Source: an uncultured Christensenella sp. (GTDB lineage: Bacteria > Bacillota > Clostridia > Christensenellales > Borkfalkiaceae). From it: a stretch of 18,740 nucleotides of DNA. The translations under genes and the position numbers were made by a program. The notes under the pieces are model-generated. The model worked only from the letters and a program-made list of their open reading frames with translations, ran no database searches and was not told the origin of the DNA. Shown one piece after another: positions 7,615-15,416 of the stretch (position 1 is its first letter; each line of letters begins with the position of its first letter). The stretch lies in contig CAJUHC010000027.1 of NCBI GenBank assembly GCA_910586345.1, forward strand, positions 1 to 18,740. Direction: 5' to 3'.

Positions 7615-8838
7615 GTGGAATACGAAAGTGCTATAAATTTATTGAGCCGTCATAATCAGCTCCAATTATTGGACTATTACGGCGAACTTGACGAAGAAAA
7701 ACGCAGAATTTTGCTTAAAGATATCGAAAAAGTCAATTTTTCTGTTTTGGAAAATATAAATAATAGTACCGTCCGCAGTACGGGCGGAGAGTATTCTCCC
7801 GTTACGGCAAGGAGCCTTGAAGATATTGCCGAAAATCGGAAAGAATACGAGGAAGAAGGCTTAAAACTTCTTCGTGAAAACAAGGTCGGCGCGGTTCTGC
7901 TTGCAGGCGGTCAGGGGACGCGCTTGGGTTTCGATAAACCCAAGGGTATGTTCGATATAGGAGAAACGCGTTTTCTTTCGATTTTCGAACAGCAAATGAA
8001 AAATATTGAGCAAGTCACGAAAATTTCGGGAGCATATTTCCCTTTATTTATAATGACGAGCGAGATAAATAACACCGAAACGGTCGATTTTTTCCGTAAG
8101 AACGGATATTTCGACTATCCCGAAGATAAAATACGTTTTTATATACAGGACGCAGAACCCGTATGCGGTTTCGACGGTAAAATATTCCTATCTGAAAAAC
8201 ACCGCGTCGCGCTGTCGCCGAACGGGAACGGGGGCTGGTATTCTTCGCTCGTGAACAGCGGGCTGAAATCCGTTATCGAGCGCGAGGGGATAGAATGGCT
8301 CAACGTATATTCGGTCGATAACGTTCTGCAAAGGATATGCGACCCCGCTTTTATAGGCGCGGCTTCGCTTTCAGGTTTAGGCTGCGCGTCGAAAGTCGTT
8401 AAAAAGACGAGACCTGAAGAGAAGGTCGGAGTTCTCTGTGAAAAGGACGGCAAACCCTGTATAGTAGAGTATTACGAAGCTTCAAAGGAATTTTCCGAAA
8501 AACGCGATAAAAACGGGGAACTCGTTTTCCGTTACGGAGTGACTCTCAATTATCTTTTCAGAGTTAAACTGCTCGATAAGACGCTTTCCAATAAATTGCC
8601 GTATCATATAGCGGAAAAAGCCGTTCCTCATATAAGAGACGGCAAAACGGTGCGTCCCGATAAGCCTAACGGCTATAAATTCGAAACATTGGTGGTTGAT
8701 ATGGTAAGCGATATGGGCAGTTGTCTTGCTTACGAGGTCGAGCGCGAAAAGGAGTTCGCGCCCGTCAAGAATAAAACGGGATTCGACAGCGTAAATACCG
8801 CGCGCGAACTTTTGAAACTCAACGGCGTAAAGCTTTGA
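7615..8838 (+). CDS. UDPGP-family UDP-sugar pyrophosphorylase (UDP-GlcNAc pyrophosphorylase-like)
   Basis: A 407-residue nucleotidyltransferase of the eukaryote-like UDPGP type 1 family, which makes a UDP-sugar (probably UDP-GlcNAc or a related hexosamine, or UDP-glucose) from UTP and the sugar 1-phosphate. The nucleotide-binding loop LAGGQGTRLG (96-105) is followed by the family's PKGMFDI. PNGNGG (202-207) corresponds to the uridine-contacting P-x-GNGG motif, and VDN (234-236) to the sugar/metal site. It is shorter than eukaryotic UAP1 (about 500) but typical of bacterial members. The start is called at GTG 7615 because GGAGG (7602-7606) lies 8 bases before it; ATG 7591 has no Shine-Dalgarno and sits almost at the predicted transcription start. 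Exact sugar specificity cannot be read from the motifs. Confidence 0.88.
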   Translation: MEYESAINLLSRHNQLQLLDYYGELDEEKRRILLKDIEKVNFSVLENINNSTVRSTGGEYSPVTARSLEDIAENRKEYEEEGLKLLRENKVGAVLLAGGQGTRLGFDKPKGMFDIGETRFLSIFEQQMKNIEQVTKISGAYFPLFIMTSEINNTETVDFFRKNGYFDYPEDKIRFYIQDAEPVCGFDGKIFLSEKHRVALSPNGNGGWYSSLVNSGLKSVIEREGIEWLNVYSVDNVLQRICDPAFIGAASLSGLGCASKVVKKTRPEEKVGVLCEKDGKPCIVEYYEASKEFSEKRDKNGELVFRYGVTLNYLFRVKLLDKTLSNKLPYHIAEKAVPHIRDGKTVRPDKPNGYKFETLVVDMVSDMGSCLAYEVEREKEFAPVKNKTGFDSVNTARELLKLNGVKL

Positions 8839-8892
8839 CTTTCGGCGTAGTGTAAAACGCAATCGCGTCTGAATAAAAAACGAGGATATATA

Positions 8893-10308
8893 ATGAAGAA
8901 ATTTTTATTGGTTTTTGTATCCGCTTGTCTTGCGGCGGTTATGTTTGTCTGCGGTTGCGCTACGGACGGAAAAGACGGACGCGACGGCATTGACGGACAG
9001 AACGTCACGATAGAAGAAATCTATAAAAAATACGTCGACGAATACGGCGAAATTTCTTACGAGGAATTTCTTCTTAAAATTTTCAGCTATACCAACAGCG
9101 AACTCGATGAACTCACGGGTTTAAAATCTCGGATAAATAAATCTCTTATGTCCGGCGTAACCATACTTTCAAGGTTCGGTTATTCGGTAAAAGGCGGAAT
9201 CAGTTTATTGCCATCTTATTCAGTATATAACGTTTATACGGGTTCGGGCGCTATTCTATGGCTCGATAAAGAAGCAGGCGACGCATACGTGGTTACTAAC
9301 TGCCACGTCGTATATGACGATACTGCTGACAGTGTCTTCTGCAACGACGTCAGACTGTATCTTTACGGTCAGGACGAAAGCGGAGTCAATTTCAAAGTTA
9401 CGAAAAGTCAGATTCGCGATTACAGCAGTTACGATATTACCGACGACGAAGATTATTGCATAAAAGCTGAGGTGATAGGAGCGTCCGTCAACTACGATAT
9501 AGCTTTGCTGAAAGTCAGCGGAAGCGAGGTTTTAAAAAGAAGCGGCGCTACGGTTGCCGAATTTTCTGACGGTTTCGACGTGACGGTGGGAGAAACGGTA
9601 TATACCATAGGTAATGCTTCTGGCGAAGGGATGTCTTCGTCAAGCGGTATAATAAGCAAGGACAGTGAGTTTATAACGTTGACTATGTCATCGGAAGACG
9701 AGGAATATCTATCCGACGACGATTATATTTCTTACCGCGTAATGCGCATTACTGCGCCTATTAACCACGGCAACTCGGGCGGGGCGTTGTATAATTTAGA
9801 AGGTAAAATCATAGGAATTGTCAACGCCAAAGACGAAGAGCAGGGCGTGGAGAATATGGGCTACGCGCTCCCCGGGAAAAGCGTAAATATGCTGTTGGGA
9901 CTTATGTACGACAATTACAAAGACAACGGTTTTGAAATGAAATCGGGCGGGGGAATAGATAAAGCGATAATAGGAATAACCACGGAAATTTCCGACAGCT
10001 ATTCGCGTTATAACGAAAGCACTGCGACCGCTGAAATCATACATCAGGTAAAGGTACGGGACGTCAATTCGAACCCTGCGAAAGGCAAGTTGGAAAAGGG
10101 AGATTATCTGAAATCGGCAGAGATAATAAGCTCCGACGGAACGATAAAAGTCGCACGTTTCGATATTACCCGCGATTACTATCTCCGCGAAGCAATGCTT
10201 TCCGTGCGTAAAGGCGACAAGGTTAAATTAACCGTCGAGCGAGGCGGTCAAAACGTCGATTTGGAACTTGTATTCGATTCGGATAAATATTTTACGCACG
10301 TCGGTTAA
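8893..10308 (+). CDS. Trypsin-like (HtrA/S1C-type) serine protease lipoprotein
   Basis: A predicted surface lipoprotein of 471 residues. The signal peptide ends at a lipobox VCGC with lipidated Cys22. A short collagen-like run of four G-x-y triplets (about 26-37) follows, then a helical charged linker. The trypsin-fold domain has the full catalytic triad: His138 (TNCHVV), Asp202 (NYDIALLKV) and Ser295 (GNSGGALYN). The C-terminal part (about 350-465) resembles a divergent PDZ domain, with a KLEKGDYLKSAE stretch where PDZ domains of HtrA proteins carry G-L-x-x-G-D. It is likely a quality-control or processing protease outside the membrane. It starts 54 bases behind the pyrophosphorylase gene with a GAGGAT Shine-Dalgarno, so co-transcription is possible. 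It differs from canonical DegP/HtrA by lacking a membrane anchor helix. Confidence 0.85.
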   Translation: MKKFLLVFVSACLAAVMFVCGCATDGKDGRDGIDGQNVTIEEIYKKYVDEYGEISYEEFLLKIFSYTNSELDELTGLKSRINKSLMSGVTILSRFGYSVKGGISLLPSYSVYNVYTGSGAILWLDKEAGDAYVVTNCHVVYDDTADSVFCNDVRLYLYGQDESGVNFKVTKSQIRDYSSYDITDDEDYCIKAEVIGASVNYDIALLKVSGSEVLKRSGATVAEFSDGFDVTVGETVYTIGNASGEGMSSSSGIISKDSEFITLTMSSEDEEYLSDDDYISYRVMRITAPINHGNSGGALYNLEGKIIGIVNAKDEEQGVENMGYALPGKSVNMLLGLMYDNYKDNGFEMKSGGGIDKAIIGITTEISDSYSRYNESTATAEIIHQVKVRDVNSNPAKGKLEKGDYLKSAEIISSDGTIKVARFDITRDYYLREAMLSVRKGDKVKLTVERGGQNVDLELVFDSDKYFTHVG

Positions 10309-10336
10309 AAACAAAAACGCGGTAAATAAACGAAGA

Positions 10337-10367
10337 AAAAGCTCTCGAACAAAGTTAGAGAGCTTTT
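10337..10367. terminator. Terminator between the protease gene and convergent metA
   Basis: AAAAGCTCTC (10337-10346) pairs with GAGAGCTTTT (10358-10367), and AAC/GTT extend the stem inside after one mismatch. A T-rich run (to about 10378) follows on the plus side. It may also serve metA, whose stop lies 28 bases further on. Confidence 0.75.
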
Positions 10368-10394
10368 AATTGTTTTTTGAAATTGTGTTAGCGT

Positions 10395-11315
10395 TTATCT
10401 TTCGCCGTTAATATCGTAAGGCGTAACCTGATATACGTAATAGTTCAACCAGTTTATGTAAAAAAGATTGGCGGTTGAGGACCAGTTCATTTTAACTTCT
10501 TTCATCTCTTTATCCGCAAAATAATTTACGGGCGGTTTGATGTCGAGTCCTTTCGATAAATCGCGCTCGTATTCGTTTTTAAGCGTGTATCTGTCGTATT
10601 CCATATGTCCCGTCACGAATACTTGTCTGTTGTCCGTACTCTTTATAATAGACGCGCCCGCGCGTTTGGAATACGCCAGAATTTTAAGATTTTTTACGTG
10701 CAGAATATCTTTTGCGTATATAATCGTATGGCGCGAGTGGGGGACGTGAAATTCGTCGGAGATTCCGCGCATAAGAGGCTCGGGAATTCCGTCGCGCACT
10801 CTGTTATGCGCGAATATCCCGAAACATTTTTCCTTTAACGGATGCTTTTTAATGCCGTAAAAGTAATGCAGTGCGGCTTGCGCTCCCCAGCATATGAACA
10901 GAGTCGAAGTGACGTTTGTTTTAGTCCACCCGAATATTTCTTTAAGTTCGTTCCAATACGCGACCTTTTCGAACGGCATATTTTCGAGCGGTGCGCCCGT
11001 TATTATCATACCGTCGAACTTGCGGTTTTTAATCTCGCCGAACGTCTTGTAAAACTTGTCCAAATGACTTTTATCGGTATGGGTTGCATTATAAGTCGAA
11101 GTTTTTATAAGCGTTATATTTACTTGAAGAGGCGAGTTCGACAGAAGCCGCATAAACTGCGTTTCCGTAGTTTCTTTCGTCGGCATCAGATTGAGGATTG
11201 CTATTTCGATAGGACGTATTTCCTGCGAACCCGCTCTCTGTCTGTCCATTACGAAAATTCTTTCGCTCATAAGTATGCCGAATGCGGGCAGGTCTTTATC
11301 TATTACAATAGGCAT
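10395..11315 (-). CDS. metA: Homoserine O-acetyltransferase, MetA family
   Basis: A 306-residue cytoplasmic enzyme of the MetA (class I glutamine-amidotransferase-like) family, which acylates the hydroxyl of L-homoserine in methionine synthesis. The nucleophile is Cys142 in FICWGAQAAL; the catalytic His/Glu pair is H237/E239 in VTGHMEYD. Residue 111, directly after TGAPL, is Glu. In this family Glu111 goes with acetyl-CoA and Gly with succinyl-CoA (established from Bacillus cereus versus E. coli MetA), so the product should be O-acetylhomoserine despite the common annotation as a succinyltransferase. Its start codon overlaps the stop of metY by one base (TAATG), with GGAGA upstream, so translation is probably coupled. 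MetY uses exactly this product. Confidence 0.95.
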   Translation of the reverse strand: MPIVIDKDLPAFGILMSERIFVMDRQRAGSQEIRPIEIAILNLMPTKETTETQFMRLLSNSPLQVNITLIKTSTYNATHTDKSHLDKFYKTFGEIKNRKFDGMIITGAPLENMPFEKVAYWNELKEIFGWTKTNVTSTLFICWGAQAALHYFYGIKKHPLKEKCFGIFAHNRVRDGIPEPLMRGISDEFHVPHSRHTIIYAKDILHVKNLKILAYSKRAGASIIKSTDNRQVFVTGHMEYDRYTLKNEYERDLSKGLDIKPPVNYFADKEMKEVKMNWSSTANLFYINWLNYYVYQVTPYDINGER

Positions 11316-12589
11316 TAAATTTTCTCCAAGGCTTGTTCCAAATCAGCTATAATGTCGTCGGGGTTCTCGATTCCGACGGAAAGTCTTATAAGGTTATGCG
11401 GAACTCCCGCCTTAACCAAATCTTCTTCGGAAAGCTGTCTGTGCGTAGTCGAAGCGGGGTGAAGAACACAGCTTCTTACGTCGGCGACGTGCGTTTCCTG
11501 TGTGATTAATTGCAATGCCTCCATAAATTTCGCGCATTTTTGCACATCGCCTTTAATACCGAAGCTCATCATTCCGCCCTGACCCGAAGGCAAATATTTT
11601 TCGGCAAGTTTGCGGTATTTGTTTTCCGTCAAAGAGGGGTGGAGAATCCATTCGATTTTGGGGTGGGTTGAAAGAAATTTTGCTACCTTTTTCGCGTTTG
11701 AGGAGTGCCTTTCCATTCTCAGCGCGAGCGTATCGCTACCGATGTACGCGATAAACGCGTTCTGCGGACTCATAATAGCGCCGAAGTCGCGCATCATCTG
11801 CGCTCGGCATTTCGTTCCGAACGCAACGGGTAAATCCGCGTAAACAAGACCGTGGTAACTTTCGTCGGGTTCGTTGAAAGAAGAGTAACGCGTATTGTCT
11901 TTGAAATCGAAATTGCCTATATCGATAATTACTCCGCCGAGCGCGGCGGCGTGTCCGTCGAGATATTTCGACGAGGAGTGGATAATTATGTTTGCGCCTA
12001 ATTCCGCAGGGCGGCATAACACGGGCGTTGCAAGCGTATTGTCCACGGCAAATAAAATTTTATGTTTTTCCGCGATTTTAGCGATTTTTTCGAAATCCAG
12101 AACGATAATCGCGGGGTTTGCTATCGTTTCGGTAAAAATAAGTTTCGTTCTGCCGTCAATGAGCTTTTCAATATCCTCTGCGGGAGCGTCGGGGTCGAAA
12201 AATCTGCATTCTATCCCGAGTTTCGGCAAAGTAGTGGAAAACAGATTATATGTACCTCCGTAAACGGCCTGCGAAGTAATAATGTTATCTCCCACGCCGG
12301 CAACGGTCAAAATTGCAAGCGTCGTCGCGCTCATTCCCGAAGCACAGCCTATTCCGCAGACTCCGCCTTCCAAAGCCGCGATTTTACTTTCGAAAGCGGC
12401 TACGGTCGGATTTGCTAAACGCGTGTAAAAATAGCCGTCGCTTTTAAGGTCGAAAAGGTCAGCCATATCCTGAGTTTTTTTGTAAACGAAAGTGGTTGAC
12501 TGAGCTATCGGAGGAATTCTCGCCTCGCCTGTTTCGGGGGAATATCCAGCCTGTACGCACATTGTGTCTAATTTGTAATTTTTTTCCAT
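11315..12589 (-). CDS. metY: O-acetylhomoserine sulfhydrylase (O-acetylhomoserine aminocarboxypropyltransferase)
   Basis: A 424-residue PLP enzyme of the Cys/Met metabolism family that converts O-acetylhomoserine and sulfide to homocysteine in the cytoplasm. The PLP lysine is Lys208 in IIHSSSKYLDGH; TETIANP (153-159) and AVDNTLATP (181-189) are the usual cofactor-site blocks, and YFYTRLANPT (53-62) the subunit-interface motif. The insertion-containing length (about 425) favours MetY over MetB/MetC (about 380-395). The start has AAAGGAT ahead of the ATG. It lies 33 bases behind smpB and overlaps metA by one base. No riboswitch fits in the 33-base gap, so any control by S-adenosylmethionine would have to act elsewhere. 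Confidence 0.94.
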   Translation of the reverse strand: MEKNYKLDTMCVQAGYSPETGEARIPPIAQSTTFVYKKTQDMADLFDLKSDGYFYTRLANPTVAAFESKIAALEGGVCGIGCASGMSATTLAILTVAGVGDNIITSQAVYGGTYNLFSTTLPKLGIECRFFDPDAPAEDIEKLIDGRTKLIFTETIANPAIIVLDFEKIAKIAEKHKILFAVDNTLATPVLCRPAELGANIIIHSSSKYLDGHAAALGGVIIDIGNFDFKDNTRYSSFNEPDESYHGLVYADLPVAFGTKCRAQMMRDFGAIMSPQNAFIAYIGSDTLALRMERHSSNAKKVAKFLSTHPKIEWILHPSLTENKYRKLAEKYLPSGQGGMMSFGIKGDVQKCAKFMEALQLITQETHVADVRSCVLHPASTTHRQLSEEDLVKAGVPHNLIRLSVGIENPDDIIADLEQALEKI

Positions 12590-12622
12590 ATTTTATCCTT
12601 TCCCGTTATAAGGGCAATGAGT

Positions 12623-13072
12623 TTATCTGTAATCTTTAAGCTGTCTGTCAAGCGCGCGTTTCTGGTCTCGTTCCGCGATTGTGCGTTTTTTGTCGAAATT
12701 CTGTTTGCCTTTGCAAAGCGCAAGTTCGATTTTTACAAGACTTCCCGAAAAGTAAAGCGAAATGGGAACAAGGGTATAACCTTTTTCGTTGATTTTGCCG
12801 ACTATTTTATCGATTTCGAAGCGGTGCATTAACAGCTTTCTGTCGCGTTTGCTGTCCTTAGTGGAAAATGCGCCCGACTTATCGTAAACGGCTATGTGCG
12901 CGTTTTTCAATGTTAGCTGACCTTCGCGTATAATGCAAAAACTGTCTTTGAGATTGCAGTTCCCTGCTCTCAAAGACTTGACTTCCGAGCCTTCAAGCAC
13001 TATGCCCGCCTCGTATTTTTCCAGAATGAAATATTCGTAAGAGGCGTATCTGTTATACGCAATGGTGTTCAT
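12623..13072 (-). CDS. smpB: SsrA-binding protein SmpB
   Basis: A 149-residue OB-fold protein that binds tmRNA and brings it to stalled ribosomes in trans-translation. Family signatures are YEYFILEKYEAGIVLEGSEVKSLRAG near residues 12-37 (read in shorter pieces: YEAGIVL, GSEVKSLRAG), NLKDSF, and the basic C-terminal tail with DKKRTIAERD, the part that enters the decoding centre. An in-frame TGA 15 bases upstream and the absence of other nearby ATGs fix the start at 13072. There is no Shine-Dalgarno; instead an extended -10 box ends 6 bases before the ATG, predicting a leaderless mRNA. It sits 46 bases downstream of rnr, the usual partner. No ssrA gene is found in the flanking gaps. Confidence 0.96.
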   Translation of the reverse strand: MNTIAYNRYASYEYFILEKYEAGIVLEGSEVKSLRAGNCNLKDSFCIIREGQLTLKNAHIAVYDKSGAFSTKDSKRDRKLLMHRFEIDKIVGKINEKGYTLVPISLYFSGSLVKIELALCKGKQNFDKKRTIAERDQKRALDRQLKDYR

Positions 13073-13078
13073 AACCGT

Positions 13079-13087
13079 ATTATATCA
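13079..13087 (-). promoter_or_regulatory. Extended -10 promoter at the smpB start codon
   Basis: On the minus strand TGA plus TATAAT (13084-13079) form a perfect extended -10. Exactly 6 bases separate it from the smpB ATG, so the predicted first transcribed base is the A of the start codon. The hexamer 17 bases upstream (TTTTAC) is a poor -35, as is common for extended -10 promoters. Confidence 0.6.
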
Positions 13088-13118
13088 CAATTTTTCCGAT
13101 AGTAAAATAATTTTTTTG

Positions 13119-15038
13119 TCAATATAACGAAAACATTACTCGCATTCTGCCGAAATCGCAGTTTTCTACGCGTATTTTGAGTTTGTCGCCGAGACGGTAA
13201 CTGTTTTTAAAGCCTTTGAGCAAAAATTTCTCCGCTATAAACTCGTACTTGTCGTCGGGCAGAATTTCGAGCGGAATAAGTCCTTCGATAGTGTTTCCGA
13301 GTTCGCAGAATATACCGAAGTTGGTGACTCCGGAAACGGTAGCTTCGTAAACTTCGCCTATGCGGTCGGACATATAAACTAATTTATAAAGTTCGTCGAC
13401 GGCGCGCTCGGCTTCGTCGGCTATGCGTTCGCGTTCGGAACAGTCCGTTCCCGCAGATTGTACGGACTCGGTATATTTATGAAAACTTTCTCCGTGCAGA
13501 ACGCATTTTAAAACGCGGTGCACGAATAAGTCGGGATAACGGCGGATAGGGGAGGTAAAGTGACAGTAACAATCCGACGCAAGTCCGAAATGCCCTAAAT
13601 TTTCCTCGCAGTATCTCGCTTTTTGCATACTTCTCAGCATAACTTTATTTACGACGGAATAAAAGGGTTTATCCTCTGCGCGCGTTAAAATGCTCTGAAA
13701 GTCCTTAGGCTTAACGTTTTCCGCATCGTATTTTGCGTTAATTCCCAAATCTTTTACGAACGACAGGAACATACCCGCTTTTTCGGGTGAGGGACTTTCG
13801 TGAACACGATAGAGGCAAGGCGCTTTATTTTTGAGCAGAAATTCCGCAACCGCTTCATTGGCTGAAATCATAAACTGTTCGATTATGCGTTCCGAAATAC
13901 CGCGTTCGTAATCGGGTATCGTTATTTCGCCGTTTTCGTCAACGTAAATTTTCGTCTCGCGGACGTCGAGATTTATTTCGCCGCGCGCTTTGCGGTTGTG
14001 TTCCATTATAAGACATAGTTCTTCCATATTTTTTAATGTTTCCGCTATGTCCGCATACTTTTCGCAAAGTTCTTTATCGCCTGCGATAACCGCGTTAACG
14101 TCTTTATACGTAGTTTTACGGTTGCTCTTTAAAATGCTTTCGCATAATTCGAAGTCGAGTCTTTTCCCGTTTCCGTCGAAAGTCATAATACAGGATAGCG
14201 CGTATCTGTCTTCGCCTTCGTTAAGAGAACAAGCTCCGTTCGAAAGTTCTTTCGGAAGCATAGGCAGAACTCTGTCGGGGAAGTATACGCTCGTTCCGCG
14301 CTTGTACGCTTCGTTATCTAGCGCGGAGCGGTATTCGACGTAACGGCTGACATCGGCTATGTGTACTCCGAGGATAAATTTACCGTCTTTGATTTCAAGC
14401 GAAACCGCGTCATCTATATCCCGCGTATCGGCGCCGTCGATAGTGAAAATAATTTTATCGCGTAAGTCTCTGCGCTTGTCCGCTGCGATTTTCTGATTCG
14501 ATACTTTTTGCGCTTCATTTAAAACAGTTTCTGGAAATTCTTCGTACAGACCGTGCGCGCGGATAATGGAAAGTTCTTCCGCGTCGAAATCTCCGCTCTC
14601 GCCTAAAATTTCGACGATTCTGCCTCTCGGCAGACCTTTGGCAGGATAAGAAGTGATTTCGCTTAAAACTTTGTCTCCGTTTTTAGCCGCCGACGCCGAT
14701 TGCAGAGGGATAAGTATATCCGGAAATTTCGCGTTGTCAGGATATACGCGTCCGCAGCCGCCCGTTCTTTCGAAAGTGCCCGTAATACGGCTGTTTCCGC
14801 GTTCGAGAACTTTTACGATACGAGCTTCGTCTTTCGTTCCTTTGACGTGAGTTGCAAGAACTTTGTCGCCGTCGTACGCGCCGTTGATTGACGAACGCGG
14901 AACAAAGAAGTCGCTTTTAAATTTTTCTTTATCGTCCGGAATAAGAAACGCGAATCCGCGTTCGTTGCCCTGAACGGTGGCGGTGAACGCTTTTTTGTTT
15001 TGATTTTCGTTTTTAAAATTTTTATTTCTGTATTTCAT
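13119..15038 (-). CDS. rnr: Ribonuclease R (RNB-family 3'-5' exoribonuclease), short form
   Basis: Degrades structured RNA from the 3' end and assists trans-translation. Order of parts: basic Asn/Lys-rich N-terminus (1-16), cold-shock/OB domains (about 17-145), the RNB catalytic domain with metal-binding Asp201, Asp207, Asp209 and Asp210 in IDGADTRDIDDA, and a C-terminal S1 domain (about 563-639). At 639 residues it is clearly shorter than B. subtilis (about 780) or E. coli (about 810) RNase R: the N-terminal helix-turn-helix domain and the basic tail after S1 are missing. The start has no Shine-Dalgarno and lies just behind a terminator-like hairpin with its T-run. No other upstream Met or Val start fits the conserved region better. 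Confidence 0.94.
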   Translation of the reverse strand: MKYRNKNFKNENQNKKAFTATVQGNERGFAFLIPDDKEKFKSDFFVPRSSINGAYDGDKVLATHVKGTKDEARIVKVLERGNSRITGTFERTGGCGRVYPDNAKFPDILIPLQSASAAKNGDKVLSEITSYPAKGLPRGRIVEILGESGDFDAEELSIIRAHGLYEEFPETVLNEAQKVSNQKIAADKRRDLRDKIIFTIDGADTRDIDDAVSLEIKDGKFILGVHIADVSRYVEYRSALDNEAYKRGTSVYFPDRVLPMLPKELSNGACSLNEGEDRYALSCIMTFDGNGKRLDFELCESILKSNRKTTYKDVNAVIAGDKELCEKYADIAETLKNMEELCLIMEHNRKARGEINLDVRETKIYVDENGEITIPDYERGISERIIEQFMISANEAVAEFLLKNKAPCLYRVHESPSPEKAGMFLSFVKDLGINAKYDAENVKPKDFQSILTRAEDKPFYSVVNKVMLRSMQKARYCEENLGHFGLASDCYCHFTSPIRRYPDLFVHRVLKCVLHGESFHKYTESVQSAGTDCSERERIADEAERAVDELYKLVYMSDRIGEVYEATVSGVTNFGIFCELGNTIEGLIPLEILPDDKYEFIAEKFLLKGFKNSYRLGDKLKIRVENCDFGRMRVMFSLY

Positions 15039-15043
15039 AATTT

Positions 15044-15073
15044 AAAAAAATAAGACGGCTTTGAAAAGCCGCC
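15044..15073 (-). terminator. Intrinsic terminator between secG and rnr
   Basis: On the minus strand GGCGGCTT (15073-15066) pairs with AAGCCGTC (15061-15054) with one G-U pair and a TTCA loop. It is followed directly by TTATTTTTTT (15053-15044). The T-run ends 5 bases before the rnr start codon. Confidence 0.75.
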
Positions 15074-15091
15074 CGAGAAATCTATACCCGA

Positions 15092-15385
15092 TTAGGAAAC
15101 TATAACGCCTATAATATAAGAAGCTATAGAAAGAACCGCAAGAATGCCGAGACAAACCCAAGTCCATTTTTTCAGCTTAGCTTCTATAGACTGCCCTCTG
15201 TTTTTACCGAAGAACGTTTCGCTAGAAGCGGTAATACCCTGAATACCGTCCGAATTGCTCTTTTGGAATAAAACAATGATAATCGTTACAAGTGCGGTAA
15301 GGAACAAAACGATAATAAAAATGGTGGAGAACGTAATGTATAAAGTCCACTCGATATCGCCTAACGCTAACAGATTTAAGCCCAT
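15092..15385 (-). CDS. secG: Preprotein translocase subunit SecG
   Basis: A 97-residue membrane subunit of the SecYEG translocon. Two membrane helices are visible (about residues 13-38 and 73-97 from the chosen ATG), joined by the conserved cytoplasmic loop with IIIVLFQKS and SETFFGKNRG. The length is a little above the usual 75-80 because of an N-terminal extension. The start is set at ATG 15385 because GAGAGGT lies 6 bases upstream; a TTG five codons earlier would place that site inside the gene. It has its own extended -10 promoter and a terminator behind it. Its place before rnr and smpB is the classic Bacillota order. Confidence 0.92.
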   Translation of the reverse strand: MGLNLLALGDIEWTLYITFSTIFIIVLFLTALVTIIIVLFQKSNSDGIQGITASSETFFGKNRGQSIEAKLKKWTWVCLGILAVLSIASYIIGVIVS

Positions 15386-15416
15386 AAACTGACCTCTCAA
15401 ACAATTTTACTTAAAG

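Noticed and set aside
10842..11318. 158-codon open frame on the plus strand opposite metA
   Set aside because: It is the complement of a clear metA gene, has no ribosome-binding site and shows a biased composition typical of a shadow frame. Other long antisense frames over fhs, metY, rnr and gpmI were rejected for the same reason.
12590..12622. SAM riboswitch (S-box) ahead of metY
   Set aside because: Only 33 bases separate smpB and metY, far too few.
13073..13118. ssrA (tmRNA) next to smpB
   Set aside because: The gaps on both sides of smpB are under 50 bases; tmRNA needs about 350. It must lie elsewhere.
15386..15400. TTG 15400 as secG start
   Set aside because: The Shine-Dalgarno GAGAGGT would lie inside the coding region; it is well placed for ATG 15385.
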